From: Actinomadura sp. KC216
Lineage (GTDB): Bacteria > Actinomycetota > Actinomycetes > Streptosporangiales > Streptosporangiaceae
Length of the DNA stretch: 37,590 bases
Direction of reading: 5' to 3'
Assembly (NCBI RefSeq): GCF_004348535.1
Contig: NZ_SMJX01000052.1
Coordinates: 1-37,590, forward strand
The notes beneath the pieces were generated by a model, which worked only from the letters and a program-made list of their open reading frames with translations, ran no database searches and had not been told where the DNA came from. This document shows positions 1-7,973 of the stretch, in pieces. A program made the position numbers and the translations under genes. Every line of letters starts with the position of its first letter. Position 1 is the first letter of the stretch.

Positions 1-1031
1 GACGGGGACGTCGAGGGCGAGGCCGTGGGCGACGCCGAGGTCGTCGCGCCAGGGACGCCGCGGTCCCGGCGCGGGTCGGCGTTCGCGTGCAGGGCGGCCG
101 TGTCCGGGGGGCTCGCCACCCGCTCGGTCCCGGTGAGGCCGGGCACGGGGTGCTGGGGGGCGGGGCCGCTGCTCATGGAGGCCGGGTTCGTCTGGGCGTT
201 GCTCGCCGTCGGGACGAGCGAGGTGGACCCGCCCTCCTTGCCCGAGGACCAGGTGGCGAGCAGGCCGACGACCGCCGCGGCGGACGCGGCGACGCCCGCC
301 GCCGCGCCGAGGCCCTTGGACATGGCACCGGCCGGCCCGCGCCTCGGGGCGTCCGCGCCGCCGCGCGGGCGGCCGGCGGCGGAGCGGGCCTTCTCCGCGC
401 TGATCGCCACGAGCGGGCTCGGGGTGACGATGCTCGGCAGCGGCCGGGCGGCCTCCTCCTCGCAGGCGGCGAGGACCCGCTCGCGCAGCCAGGCGGGCGC
501 GCCGGACGGCGCGCGCCGGGCGAGGAGCTGCGGCAGCCGGCCCTTCTCGAACGCGGAGATGAGGTCGAGCCGCGGCTCGCTCGTCCCGCGCATGAGGGTG
601 TCGAGGACGGAGCGCTCCAGCCGCGTCCGCGCGGCGTTGAGCAGCTGCGCGACCGTGTCGGGCGCGATGCCGAGGACGAGGGCGATGTCGTGCGGTTCGA
701 GCCATTCGCCCGCCCACAGCAGCAGGACCTCGCGGTGGTCGGTGCGCAGGCCGGCGGCGGCGCGCAGCAGCGGGTCGGAGCCGGAGAACAGCGGCGCGCC
801 GCCCGGACCGCCCCTCGGACCGGTCCCGGTGAAGGCGCCGCGCTCGGCGCAGGCCGTCCTGGCCAGCGAGTACAGCCAGAGCACCCGGTCGCCGCGCGGC
901 GGGTGGTGCACGGCCGCGGTGAAGGTGTCGCCGACGCCCGCCGACGCGAGCCTGTCGCCGACGAGCGACCAGCAGTAGGCGTACAGGCGGTCGGCGTGCG
1001 CGTCGTAGAGCGAGCCCATGTCCCCGCGCAT
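1..1031 (-). CDS. Sigma-70 family (ECF-like) RNA polymerase sigma factor with C-terminal membrane segment, partial
   Basis: The reverse-strand frame stays open from the ATG at 1031 to the left edge (343 codons seen, C-terminus missing). AGGAGG sits about 6 nt before the ATG and supports this start. Residues about 6-60 (LYDAHADRLYAYCWSLVGD) look like sigma region 2, and about 95-140 (HREVLLLWAGEWLEPHDIALVLG) like the region 4 helix-turn-helix. A basic linker leads to a hydrophobic stretch at about 242-262 (LGAAAGVAASAAAVVGLLA), then a Ser/Thr/Pro/Ala-rich tail. Sigma factors recruit core RNA polymerase to promoters; the added membrane segment and presumably exported tail recall actinobacterial ECF factors with fused regulatory or anti-sigma-like extensions. 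No separate anti-sigma gene is visible. The family is clear from the helical regions; target and signal are unknown. Confidence 0.78.
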   Translation of the reverse strand, partial: MRGDMGSLYDAHADRLYAYCWSLVGDRLASAGVGDTFTAAVHHPPRGDRVLWLYSLARTACAERGAFTGTGPRGGPGGAPLFSGSDPLLRAAAGLRTDHREVLLLWAGEWLEPHDIALVLGIAPDTVAQLLNAARTRLERSVLDTLMRGTSEPRLDLISAFEKGRLPQLLARRAPSGAPAWLRERVLAACEEEAARPLPSIVTPSPLVAISAEKARSAAGRPRGGADAPRRGPAGAMSKGLGAAAGVAASAAAVVGLLATWSSGKEGGSTSLVPTASNAQTNPASMSSGPAPQHPVPGLTGTERVASPPDTAALHANADPRRDRGVPGATTSASPTASPSTSP

Positions 1032-1276
1032 CTCGGCCTCCTGTCCCTGTTCACACCCTGATCACACAGCCCGGCTGACGGGACTCTAGCGCCTCCGGTC
1101 AATGCCTGAGAAGTCAGGGATTGGGCGAAACGTCGATTAAGTACGGAAGGTAACGGCGGCGCATGCGGACGGTGACGTTCATGGAGATTTAAGGAAGTTC
1201 ACGAAAATCGGCGGATTCCTGATCCGGTTAAGCAGGGAAGATTCGAACCCGTTATCGAATTACGCGGGGAGTGATC
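1032..1276. other. Divergent intergenic region between sigma-like gene and egtA
   Basis: These 245 bases separate two divergent genes and are less GC-rich than the flanking genes. A small hairpin is visible at 1105-1118 (CCTGA, 4-nt loop, TCAGG), and GGGGAG at 1266-1271 serves egtA. I see no convincing -35/-10 pair. Promoters for both directions must lie here, but I cannot place them. Confidence 0.5.
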
Positions 1277-2512
1277 GTGACCCGGATGACCGTCGACGAT
1301 GTCTACCAGCACATTCACGGCGTCTGCTTCAAGACCGGACCGCCCGGGACCGTCGGTGCCGAGACCGAGTGGCTCGTCGTGGATCCCGCCGATCCCGGCG
1401 CCCACGTGCCCGGCGACCGGGTGCGCGCGCTCGTCGCCGGCGCCGGGCCGCCGTCCGGCGGGAGCCGGGTGACCTACGAGCCGGGCGGGCAGGTCGAGCT
1501 CAGCTCCGCGCCGTTCGGCAAGCTCGCCGAGCTGCACACCGCCCTCGACGCCGACATCGCCCACGTGCGGGACGCGCTCGCGCCGGACGGCCTCGTCCTC
1601 GCCGGGCACGGCGTCGACCCCGTCCGGCGGCCCGTCTTCCAGGCCGACCATCCGCGCTACGCCTGCATGCGCGACTACTTCCACTCCGGCGGCTTCACCG
1701 ACGCGGGCATGACGATGATGTGCTCGACCGCGTCCGTCCAGGTCAACCTGGACATCGGTGCCGACGACCCGGACGCGTCCCGGCGCTGGCGGCTCGTGCA
1801 CGCGCTCGGCCCGGTGCTGGTCGCCGCCTTCGCGAACTCGCCGCTGCGCGCCGGGCGCCGCACCGGGATGCGCTCGTCGCGGCAGGGCATCTGGACCGAG
1901 CTCGACCCCTGCCGCACCCTGCCCGTCCTGCGCGACGGCGAGGACGGCGACCCCGCCGAGGCGTGGACGCGCTACGCGCTCGACGCCCGCGTCATGCTCC
2001 TCCACACCGCGGAGGACGAATGGATCACCAACCCCGGGATGTCGTTCCTGGAGTGGCTGGCCATGGGGGAGCCCGGCGAGGAGGACCTCACCTACCACCT
2101 GTCCACGCTGTTCCCGCCCGTCCGGCCGCGCGGCTGGCTGGAGCTGCGCATGATCGACGCGCTGCCCCCGCCGTACTGGCCCGTCCCCGTCGCGGTCGCG
2201 ACCGCGCTGCTGGACGACCCCGCCGCGTCGCGCGCCGCGGAGGCCGCCGCCGAACCGGTGGCGGACCGCTGGGCGGAGGCCGCCCGCTGCGGCCTCTCCC
2301 ACGCCGCGCTGGCCGCGGCCGCGCGGGCCTGCTTCGCCGCGGCGCTGGACGCGCTGCCGCGGCTCGGCGCGTCCGGGCTCGTCCCGCTGGTCGAGGAGTA
2401 CGCGCGCCGGTACGTCGAGCGCGGGCGCACCCCCGCCGACGACCCGCCGTCCGTACCGCCCCCGTCCCCATCACCCTCGTTCCGTAAGGAGGACCCGGCA
2501 TGGCTCCGATGA
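1277..2512 (+). CDS. egtA: Glutamate-cysteine ligase EgtA
   Basis: EgtA joins glutamate and cysteine with ATP to give gamma-glutamylcysteine, the sulfur donor for EgtB. The N-terminus has the family block VYQHIHGVCFKTGPP followed by VGAETEWLV, typical of actinobacterial EgtA of about 410-430 residues; this one is about 411. Three starts are possible: GTG 1271, GTG 1277 and ATG 1286. I chose 1277 because GGGGAG (1266-1271) lies 5 nt before it. The gene overlaps egtB by 13 bp, so the two are probably translationally coupled. The operon context (egtB, egtC, egtD follow) makes EgtA much more likely than a general GshA. The Pro/Ser-rich C-terminal end is probably unimportant. Confidence 0.93.
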   Translation: MTRMTVDDVYQHIHGVCFKTGPPGTVGAETEWLVVDPADPGAHVPGDRVRALVAGAGPPSGGSRVTYEPGGQVELSSAPFGKLAELHTALDADIAHVRDALAPDGLVLAGHGVDPVRRPVFQADHPRYACMRDYFHSGGFTDAGMTMMCSTASVQVNLDIGADDPDASRRWRLVHALGPVLVAAFANSPLRAGRRTGMRSSRQGIWTELDPCRTLPVLRDGEDGDPAEAWTRYALDARVMLLHTAEDEWITNPGMSFLEWLAMGEPGEEDLTYHLSTLFPPVRPRGWLELRMIDALPPPYWPVPVAVATALLDDPAASRAAEAAAEPVADRWAEAARCGLSHAALAAAARACFAAALDALPRLGASGLVPLVEEYARRYVERGRTPADDPPSVPPPSPSPSFRKEDPAWLR

Positions 2513-3885
2513 GCGCCCCCGGCTCGATCGCGGAAGACGACCTGAAAGAGCTGATCGCCGCCGAACTCGGCGCGGTGCGGGACCGCAGCTTCGGCCTCAC
2601 CACCGACGTCCTCGCCGAGGACGACCTCATCGGCCAGGTGTCGCCGCTGATGTCGCCCCTCGTGTGGGACCTGGCGCACGTCGGCAACTACGAGGAGCTG
2701 TGGCTGCTGCGCGCGGCGGTGGGCATCGAGGCCATGCGGCCCGAGATCGACGACCTGTACGACGCGTTCGAGCATCCGCGCGCCGAACGCCCCTCGCTGC
2801 CGCTGCTGCCGCCGGACGAGGCGCGCTCCTACATCGGGACGGTCCGCGCCAAGGTCCTCGACTCGCTGGCGTCGGTCCGGTTCGACACCCCGGATCCGCT
2901 GACCTCGGGCGGGTTCGTGTACGGGATGGTCGTCCAGCACGAGCACATGCACGACGAGACCATGCTCGCCACCCACCAGCTACGCAAAGGCGCCCCCGCG
3001 CTCCTCGATCCCTTGGCTGGACCGCTCCAGAAAGGCGTTGAGCGCTCCGGACCGGACGAGGTGCTGATCGAGGCCGGCCCATTCCAGATGGGGACGTCCG
3101 ATCACCCGTGGGCCTACGACAATGAGCGTCCGGCGCACATGGTGGACGTTCCCGCGTACTACATCGACGTCGAGCCGGTGACCAACGCCGCCTATGTCGC
3201 GTTCATCGAAGCCGGCGGATACGACGACCCCCGCTGGTGGGATCCCGCCGGATGGGAATGGCGCAACGGCAGCGGCAAACGCGCCCCCGCGTTCTGGTTC
3301 CGCGAGGGCGGGCAGTGGCTGCGGCGCCGGTTCGGGCGGACGGAACCCGTCCCGCCCGGCGAACCCGTCCAGCACGTGTGCTGGTACGAGGCCGACGCCT
3401 ACGCGCGCTGGGCCGGAAAGCGGCTCCCGACCGAGGCCGAATGGGAGAAGGCCGCGCGCTGGGACCCCGTCGCCGAGCGCTCCCGCACGTTCCCGTGGGG
3501 CGAGCACTACGCGGAGGGCCACGCCAACCTCGGGCAGCAGATGCTCCGCCCATCGGAGGCCGGAGCGTACGCGTCAGGGGCGTCGGCCTATGGGGTCAGG
3601 CGGATGCTGGGCGACGTGTGGGAGTGGACGTCGTCCGACTTCCACGGCTACCCCGGCTTCCGGTCGTTCCCTTACAAGGAGTACTCGGAGGTCTTCTTCG
3701 GCCCCGAATACAAGGTGCTGCGCGGCGGTTCGTGGGCGACGCACCCGCTCGCCATCCGCGGGTCGTTCCGCAACTGGGACTACCCCATCCGCAGGCAGAT
3801 CTTCTCCGGCTTCCGCTGTGCGCGCAGTGTTCTTCCGGGGGGTGTGGGGGGTCGTCCCCCCACAGGGGACACGGAAGGGGCCTGA
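2500..3885 (+). CDS. egtB: Ergothioneine biosynthesis protein EgtB (hercynine oxygenase, sulfoxide synthase)
   Basis: EgtB is a non-heme iron enzyme that uses O2 to couple gamma-glutamylcysteine to C2 of hercynine as a sulfoxide. The N-terminal DinB-like domain carries the iron site: H60 in WDLAHVGNYEE, then H147 and H151 in the HX3H part of QHEHMHDE. The C-terminal formylglycine-generating-enzyme-like fold is visible as GPFQMGT, RLPTEAEWEKAAR (about 308-320), GDVWEWTSS and VLRGGSWAT, ending in SGFRCAR. AAGGAGG lies 6 nt before the ATG, which is inside egtA. The last about 19 residues (from SVLPGG on) go beyond the usual family end and are encoded by a strong inverted repeat at 3843-3864. The egtC start follows 1 nt after the stop. 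Confidence 0.95.
   Translation: MAPMSAPGSIAEDDLKELIAAELGAVRDRSFGLTTDVLAEDDLIGQVSPLMSPLVWDLAHVGNYEELWLLRAAVGIEAMRPEIDDLYDAFEHPRAERPSLPLLPPDEARSYIGTVRAKVLDSLASVRFDTPDPLTSGGFVYGMVVQHEHMHDETMLATHQLRKGAPALLDPLAGPLQKGVERSGPDEVLIEAGPFQMGTSDHPWAYDNERPAHMVDVPAYYIDVEPVTNAAYVAFIEAGGYDDPRWWDPAGWEWRNGSGKRAPAFWFREGGQWLRRRFGRTEPVPPGEPVQHVCWYEADAYARWAGKRLPTEAEWEKAARWDPVAERSRTFPWGEHYAEGHANLGQQMLRPSEAGAYASGASAYGVRRMLGDVWEWTSSDFHGYPGFRSFPYKEYSEVFFGPEYKVLRGGSWATHPLAIRGSFRNWDYPIRRQIFSGFRCARSVLPGGVGGRPPTGDTEGA
3843..3864. repeat. GC-rich palindromic (REP-like) hairpin inside the 3' end of egtB
   Basis: A perfect 9-bp stem, TGTGGGGGG and CCCCCCACA, encloses the loop TCGT. It lies within the last codons of egtB and ends about 22 nt before the egtC start. 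With no U-tract and lying inside an operon it is unlikely to be a full terminator. It could be a small palindromic repeat that inserted at the gene end, or an mRNA structure that tunes egtC translation. Confidence 0.7.
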
Positions 3886-3886
3886 C

Positions 3887-4621
3887 ATGTGCCGCCACCT
3901 CGGCTACCTGGGGCCCGACCGGACGCTGCACTCCCTCGTCTACGACGGCGAGTACTCCCTGGAGACCCAGACCTACGCGCCGCGCATGACGCAGGGGAAC
4001 CTGCTCAACGCGGACGGGTTCGGCATCGGCTGGTACCAGGACGGGAAGCCCGTCCGGTTCCGCCGCGCCCAGCCGCTCTGGACCGACGCGTCGTTCCGCG
4101 AGATCGCCGGGGCCGTCCGGGCATCGTGCGCCGTCGCCGCGCTCCGGTCGGCGACGGTCGGGTTCCCCGTCGACGAGTCGTGCGCCCAGCCGTTCCGCGC
4201 CGGGACGTGGCTGTTCAGCCACAACGGCAAGGTCGAGGACTACGGCGCGGTCGAGGCCAAGCTCCGCGACCTCACCGGGGACGTCTCCGGCGTCCCGGAC
4301 GCCCGCGCCCCGGTCGACTCCGCGCCGCTGTTCGCGCTCGCCGTCCGGCACTGGCGGGAGGGCCGCCCGCTCGGCGAGGGGCTGGCCGCCGTTGTCGCCG
4401 CCGTCACCGCGCTCTCGCCCGGCCGCTACAACCTGCTCGCCTCCGACGGGACGTCCCTCGCCGCCACGACCTGGGGCGACTCGCTGTTCGTGCGGGAGGG
4501 CGGCGGCGAGATCCGGATCGCGTCCGAACCGCTCGACGGCGGCCCCGGCTGGACGCCCGTCCCCGACCGCTCGCTCGTCACCGCCGGCCTCGCCTCCGGC
4601 GTCCGCATCGACCCGCTCTGA
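3887..4621 (+). CDS. egtC: Gamma-glutamyl-hercynylcysteine sulfoxide hydrolase EgtC
   Basis: EgtC is an Ntn-type class II glutamine amidotransferase-like hydrolase that removes glutamate from the EgtB product. The protein begins MCRHLGYLG, so Cys2 becomes the N-terminal nucleophile after Met removal; this fixes the start at 3887, although the frame is open much further upstream. Further family signs are NADGFGIGWY (about residues 41-50), LRSATVGFPVDESCAQPF and WLFSHNGKV. Length is 244 residues, near the usual size. The gene lies 1 nt after the egtB stop and 11 nt before egtD, so it is clearly in the same operon. An open upstream frame overlapping egtB is only a shadow. Confidence 0.94.
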   Translation: MCRHLGYLGPDRTLHSLVYDGEYSLETQTYAPRMTQGNLLNADGFGIGWYQDGKPVRFRRAQPLWTDASFREIAGAVRASCAVAALRSATVGFPVDESCAQPFRAGTWLFSHNGKVEDYGAVEAKLRDLTGDVSGVPDARAPVDSAPLFALAVRHWREGRPLGEGLAAVVAAVTALSPGRYNLLASDGTSLAATTWGDSLFVREGGGEIRIASEPLDGGPGWTPVPDRSLVTAGLASGVRIDPL

Positions 4622-4632
4622 AGGAGAACCAC

Positions 4633-5589
4633 GTGGACCGGTTCCTGACCGCCGACGACCTCGCCAAGACGCTCCGCCAGGACGTCCGGGACGGGCTCGC
4701 CGGCACGCCCAAGACCCTGCCGCCCAAGTGGTTCTACGACGAGCGCGGCAGCGCGCTCTTCGAGGAGATCACCAGGCTGGAGGAGTACTACCCGACGCGC
4801 CGCGAGCGGGAGATCCTCCTCGCGCGGGCGCCCGACATCGCCGCCGCCACCGGCGCGCGGACGCTGCTGGAGTTCGGCGCGGGGTCGGGGGAGAAGACCC
4901 GGCTGCTGCTCGACGCCCTCTCCGGCACGCTCCGCTCGTACGTGCCCGTCGACGTCAGCGGCGACTTCCTGGAGGAGGCGGCGGCGGGCATCGCGGCCGA
5001 CCATCCGGGGCTGACCGTCCGGGCCGTCGTCGCCGACTACGAGCAGCACCTGCACCTGCTGCCCGCGGGCGAGCGCCGCCTCGTCGCCTTCCTCGGCGGG
5101 ACGATCGGCAACATGCCGCCCGCCGACCGGATCGGGTTCCTCGGCGGCGTCCGCGCCACCATGTCCGGCGGCGACTTCCTGCTGCTCGGCGCCGACCTCG
5201 TCAAGGACGCGGGACGGCTCGTCCGCGCCTACGACGACGCCGCCGGGATCACCGCCGAGTTCAACCGGAACGTCCTGCACGTCATCAACCGGGAGCTGGA
5301 CGCCGGCTTCGACCCGGACGCGTTCGAGCACGTCGCCGTCTGGGACGAGGCGGCGGAATGGATCGAGATGCGGCTGCGGTCCGTCCGCGACCAGGACGTT
5401 CGCGTCCGCGGCCTCGACCTTGAGGTGTCGTTCGCGGCCGGGGAGGAGATGCGCACCGAGATATCCGCCAAGTTCCGGCGCGAACGCCTCGAAGCCGAGC
5501 TCGCCGCCGCCGGGATGGAACTGGCCGAGTTCTGGACGGACGAGGCAGGCGACTTCTCCCTGACCCTCGCCCGCCCAGCGGACGGTTAG
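4633..5589 (+). CDS. egtD: L-histidine N-alpha-methyltransferase EgtD
   Basis: EgtD trimethylates the alpha-amino group of histidine with three S-adenosylmethionine molecules to give hercynine. The family block PPKWFYDERGSALFEEIT is at residues 30-47 and is followed by EEYYPTRREREIL. The SAM-binding loop LEFGAGSGEKTRLLL is at about 79-93, then PVDVS and FLGGTIGN (about 153-160). Length is 318 residues, as usual for EgtD. The start is GTG 4633 with AAGGAG (4621-4626) just after the egtC stop. The last operon gene ends 13 nt before a convergent lipoprotein gene, with only a weak CTGAC/GTCAG palindrome between them. No egtE (pyridoxal-phosphate C-S lyase) follows, so the last step must be encoded elsewhere. 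Confidence 0.95.
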   Translation: MDRFLTADDLAKTLRQDVRDGLAGTPKTLPPKWFYDERGSALFEEITRLEEYYPTRREREILLARAPDIAAATGARTLLEFGAGSGEKTRLLLDALSGTLRSYVPVDVSGDFLEEAAAGIAADHPGLTVRAVVADYEQHLHLLPAGERRLVAFLGGTIGNMPPADRIGFLGGVRATMSGGDFLLLGADLVKDAGRLVRAYDDAAGITAEFNRNVLHVINRELDAGFDPDAFEHVAVWDEAAEWIEMRLRSVRDQDVRVRGLDLEVSFAAGEEMRTEISAKFRRERLEAELAAAGMELAEFWTDEAGDFSLTLARPADG

Positions 5590-5602
5590 GACTCACTGAC
5601 GG

Positions 5603-6379
5603 TCAGGACTTGCGGACAGGGTGGTCGAGGCCGAGCCGCGTCAGATCCGAGACCAGGCGGGTCGCCACGTAGCGGTGGCCCGCCGGGCTCGGATGGGTGC
5701 GGTCGCGCTTGATGTACTGCATCGCGTTGCCGGTGCCCGTCGTGCGGTCGCCGGTGATCCACCGCTCGCCGATCGGGTCGACGAACGGGACGTCGAGCTG
5801 CGCGGCGAGGTTGCGCAGCGCGTCCCGGACGGCGACCGCGCCCGGCATCGGCGTGCCCGAGCCCCACAGCGGGCCCATCAGCACGATGTGCGTGCCCGGC
5901 CAGCGCTGCCGCGCCCGCTCGATCAGCAGATGCGCCGCCGCCGCGACCCGCGGCGCGGGGAGGCGCCAGTCGTTGTGCCCGCCGGACATGATCAGCATGT
6001 CGGGCGCGGGACGCCAGCCGAGCTGGCTCTCGAACAGGCCGAGGTAGGCGGCGCCGGCGCTCGCCCTGACGAACCCGGCGCCCGCGCGCCCGCCGACGAC
6101 GACCTGCCAGCCCAGCAGCCGCGCCGTCGCGGACGCGAAGGTCTCCTCCGGCTCGACGCCCCGGTCGCCGACCGTGTAGCTGTCGCCGAGGAACATCACC
6201 ACGGACGGGTTCTTCGGGGCGGCGGGCTTCTGCGTCTCACCCTGCCCGGGGCCGTCCGCCACCGCCTGCCGGTGCACCGAACCCCGGAACACCGAGCAGC
6301 CGGACGCGGACAGGGCCGCGGCCAGGCTCAGGCACAGCACGAGAGTCGCCGCGCCGCGTCGGGCGCGGCGAGATGTCAT
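5603..6379 (-). CDS. SGNH/GDSL-family hydrolase, predicted lipoprotein
   Basis: The 258-residue protein begins with a basic segment, a hydrophobic core and the lipobox LSASGC (C28), so it is probably exported and lipid-anchored. The SGNH blocks are in order: GDSYT (S67, nucleophile), the glycine-rich GGRAGAGF, GGHNDW (N136) and DRTHPS (D226, H229). Such enzymes cleave esters, often O-acetyl or other acyl groups on sugars. The divergent neighbour is an acyltransferase-3 membrane protein, and acyltransferase and SGNH enzymes commonly act on the same surface glycans. A shared role in cell-envelope acylation is therefore reasonable, but the substrate is unknown. Its ribosome site is weak. Confidence 0.85.
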   Translation of the reverse strand: MTSRRARRGAATLVLCLSLAAALSASGCSVFRGSVHRQAVADGPGQGETQKPAAPKNPSVVMFLGDSYTVGDRGVEPEETFASATARLLGWQVVVGGRAGAGFVRASAGAAYLGLFESQLGWRPAPDMLIMSGGHNDWRLPAPRVAAAAHLLIERARQRWPGTHIVLMGPLWGSGTPMPGAVAVRDALRNLAAQLDVPFVDPIGERWITGDRTTGTGNAMQYIKRDRTHPSPAGHRYVATRLVSDLTRLGLDHPVRKS

Positions 6380-6391
6380 CGAGAACCACCC

Positions 6392-6406
6392 ATCGTCCAG
6401 GACGAT
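6392..6406. promoter_or_regulatory. Perfect 15-bp palindrome, candidate operator
   Basis: ATCGTCC and GGACGAT flank a single central A. The site is 13 bp upstream of the SGNH lipoprotein start and lies in the divergent region shared with the acyltransferase gene, a typical place for a repressor site. It could also be an mRNA hairpin in the leader of the lipoprotein gene. No regulator gene is adjacent. Confidence 0.4.
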
Positions 6407-6633
6407 TCTTCCAAGCCCATCAGATTGTCAAAGAACATCAGTCGCCCGGGGAGCATTCAGAATCTCGGAGGTTGCACCGCATCTTACTGATCCGGCACGC
6501 GGAGAGTGGCGGGTCTGGCCACGGCGCGGCGGGCCGGTATCGCGGGATCGCGTCGGGGAATCGCGGCCTCGCCTACATCCGCCGTTCACTTTCCGGCTCG
6601 GGGCGGGAAACCTGGCGCCGAAAGGGTGCCGCG

Positions 6634-7845
6634 GTGACCCGACCGGAACGGCTCCGCGAACTCGACCTCCTGCGCTTCCTGGCCGCACTGGCCGTGGTGC
6701 TTTTCCACTTCACCGGCTTCTGGGGCGAGGGCGCGTGGCCGGACCCGGCGCGCGAGGTGTTCCCGGAGCTCGCGCCGCTCGCCCGGTTCGGCTACCTCGG
6801 CGTCGACCTCTTCTTCGTCATCAGCGGGTTCGTGATCCTGATGAGCGCGTGGGGGCGCGGGCCGGGGGAGTTCGGGATATCGCGGCTCGTCCGGCTGATG
6901 CCCGCGTACTGGGTGAGCGTGCTGCTCGGCGCCGCCGTCTACGGGATCTTCCGGCAGGGGAACGGCGTCCCCGGTCTGGTCCTGCCGAACCTCACGATGC
7001 TGCAGGGCGGGCTCGGCCTGCGGAACGTGGACGCCGTCTACTGGACGCTCTGGGTCGAACTCCACTTCTACGTCCTCGCCGCGATCCTCGCGGCCATCGG
7101 CATCACCTACCGTTCCTGCCTCGTCTTCATGGCGGTCTGGATGTTCGGCGGACTGTTCGCGGACGAGGCAGGCCACGAACTCCTCCAGGTGATGCTGGTC
7201 CCGACGTGGAGCCCCTACTTCATCGCCGGAATGGCGTTCTTCCTGATCCACAGGTTCGGGCCGACGCTCCTGCTCTGGGGATACGTGGCCGTCTCGTACC
7301 TGCTGGCGCTGCGCTGGGGCGCCTGGCGCGCGGAGAACGCGTTCCGGGACGCGGACGAGGTCGTGGTCAGCGCCGTCATCACCGGCATCTTCGCCGTGAT
7401 GGCCCTCGTCGCGACGGGCCGCCTGCGATGGCTGCGGTGGCGGGGCCTGACCGTTCTCGGGGCGCTCACCTATCCGCTGTATCTCGTCCATTCGCAGCTC
7501 GCGCTTCCCCTGCTGGACGCCATCTATCCGGGGCTCAACAGGTGGGCGGCTCTCGCGGTCGTCATCGCCGCGTCCCTGCTGGCCGCCTATGCCGTGCACC
7601 GGCTCGTCGAACGTCCGGGTGCGGCGTGGATGCGGGCCCGCCTGCGCGCGGCACTGGAACCGATCCGGTCGTCCGCGCCCCCGCCCATGCCCAGGCTGGG
7701 CGATCACGGCGATCACGGCGATCACGGCGGACAGGGCGGACAGGGCGGACAGGGCGGACAGGGCGGACAGGGCGGACGCGGCGGCGATGGCCTCAACGGC
7801 AGCGAGCCTCGCGATCGCACCCCGGCTGACGCGATGCAGAGATGA
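6634..7845 (+). CDS. Acyltransferase 3 family membrane protein (OafA/YrhL-like)
   Basis: Acyltransferase-3 proteins move acyl groups across or on the membrane to sugars, lipids or antibiotics. The start is GTG 6634 (VTRPERLRELDLLRFLAALA), preceded by GAAAGGG; the open frame upstream of it has no protein-like sequence. Hallmarks are the early RELDLLRFLAALAVVLFHF with its histidine, YLGVDLFFVISGFVILM, and about ten hydrophobic segments to about residue 335, ending in YAVHRLVERPG. The cytoplasmic tail contains three GDH and five GGQ tripeptides encoded by a 9-bp tandem repeat. Length is 403 residues. The divergent SGNH lipoprotein is a plausible partner in envelope glycan acylation. Confidence 0.88.
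   Translation: MTRPERLRELDLLRFLAALAVVLFHFTGFWGEGAWPDPAREVFPELAPLARFGYLGVDLFFVISGFVILMSAWGRGPGEFGISRLVRLMPAYWVSVLLGAAVYGIFRQGNGVPGLVLPNLTMLQGGLGLRNVDAVYWTLWVELHFYVLAAILAAIGITYRSCLVFMAVWMFGGLFADEAGHELLQVMLVPTWSPYFIAGMAFFLIHRFGPTLLLWGYVAVSYLLALRWGAWRAENAFRDADEVVVSAVITGIFAVMALVATGRLRWLRWRGLTVLGALTYPLYLVHSQLALPLLDAIYPGLNRWAALAVVIAASLLAAYAVHRLVERPGAAWMRARLRAALEPIRSSAPPPMPRLGDHGDHGDHGGQGGQGGQGGQGGQGGRGGDGLNGSEPRDRTPADAMQR
7699..7779. repeat. 9-bp tandem repeat encoding a GDH/GGQ tail
   Basis: Three copies of GGCGATCAC are followed by five copies of GGCGGACAG and one variant, GGCGGACGC, all in phase with the acyltransferase reading frame. They give a hydrophilic glycine-rich tail. The unit of 9 bp preserves the frame, so the copy number can change without breaking the gene. 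Confidence 0.95.
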
Positions 7846-7934
7846 GGTGACGAGGCGGGCGGCGCGGGTGGGCGCGTCCGCCCGAGGTCGGGGGTGTGAC
7901 ACACCGGTGGGGACGTGCGCTTAAGGAGATGTGG

Positions 7935-7970
7935 GCGTCCGGCCGATGTGAGCGGGCTTCGGCCGGACGC
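7935..7970. terminator. Strong stem-loop after the acyltransferase gene
   Basis: A perfect 12-bp stem (GCGTCCGGCCGA and TCGGCCGGACGC) encloses a 12-nt loop. It lies between two convergent genes, so it can act in either direction as a GC-rich terminator without a U-tract, as is usual in actinomycetes. Confidence 0.65.
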
Positions 7971-7973
7971 ACC

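Noticed and set aside
173..1102. Long Arg/Pro-rich minus-strand frame and two plus-strand frames over the first kilobase
   Set aside because: They have the Arg/Ala/Pro/Gly bias of shadow frames in very GC-rich DNA; the sigma-like frame ending at 1031 has family motifs and a good ribosome site.
1240..1249. GATTCGAACC, the complement of a tRNA T-loop sequence
   Set aside because: On the minus strand the flanking bases do not pair into a T-stem and no acceptor, anticodon or D arm can be drawn, so this is chance.
3194..3886. N-terminal extension of egtC overlapping egtB
   Set aside because: EgtC must begin Met-Cys for its catalytic mechanism, and the upstream part is low-complexity shadow.
6373..6633. 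N-terminal extension of the acyltransferase
   Set aside because: The family sequence starts at GTG 6634, and the upstream residues lack protein-like composition and third-base bias.
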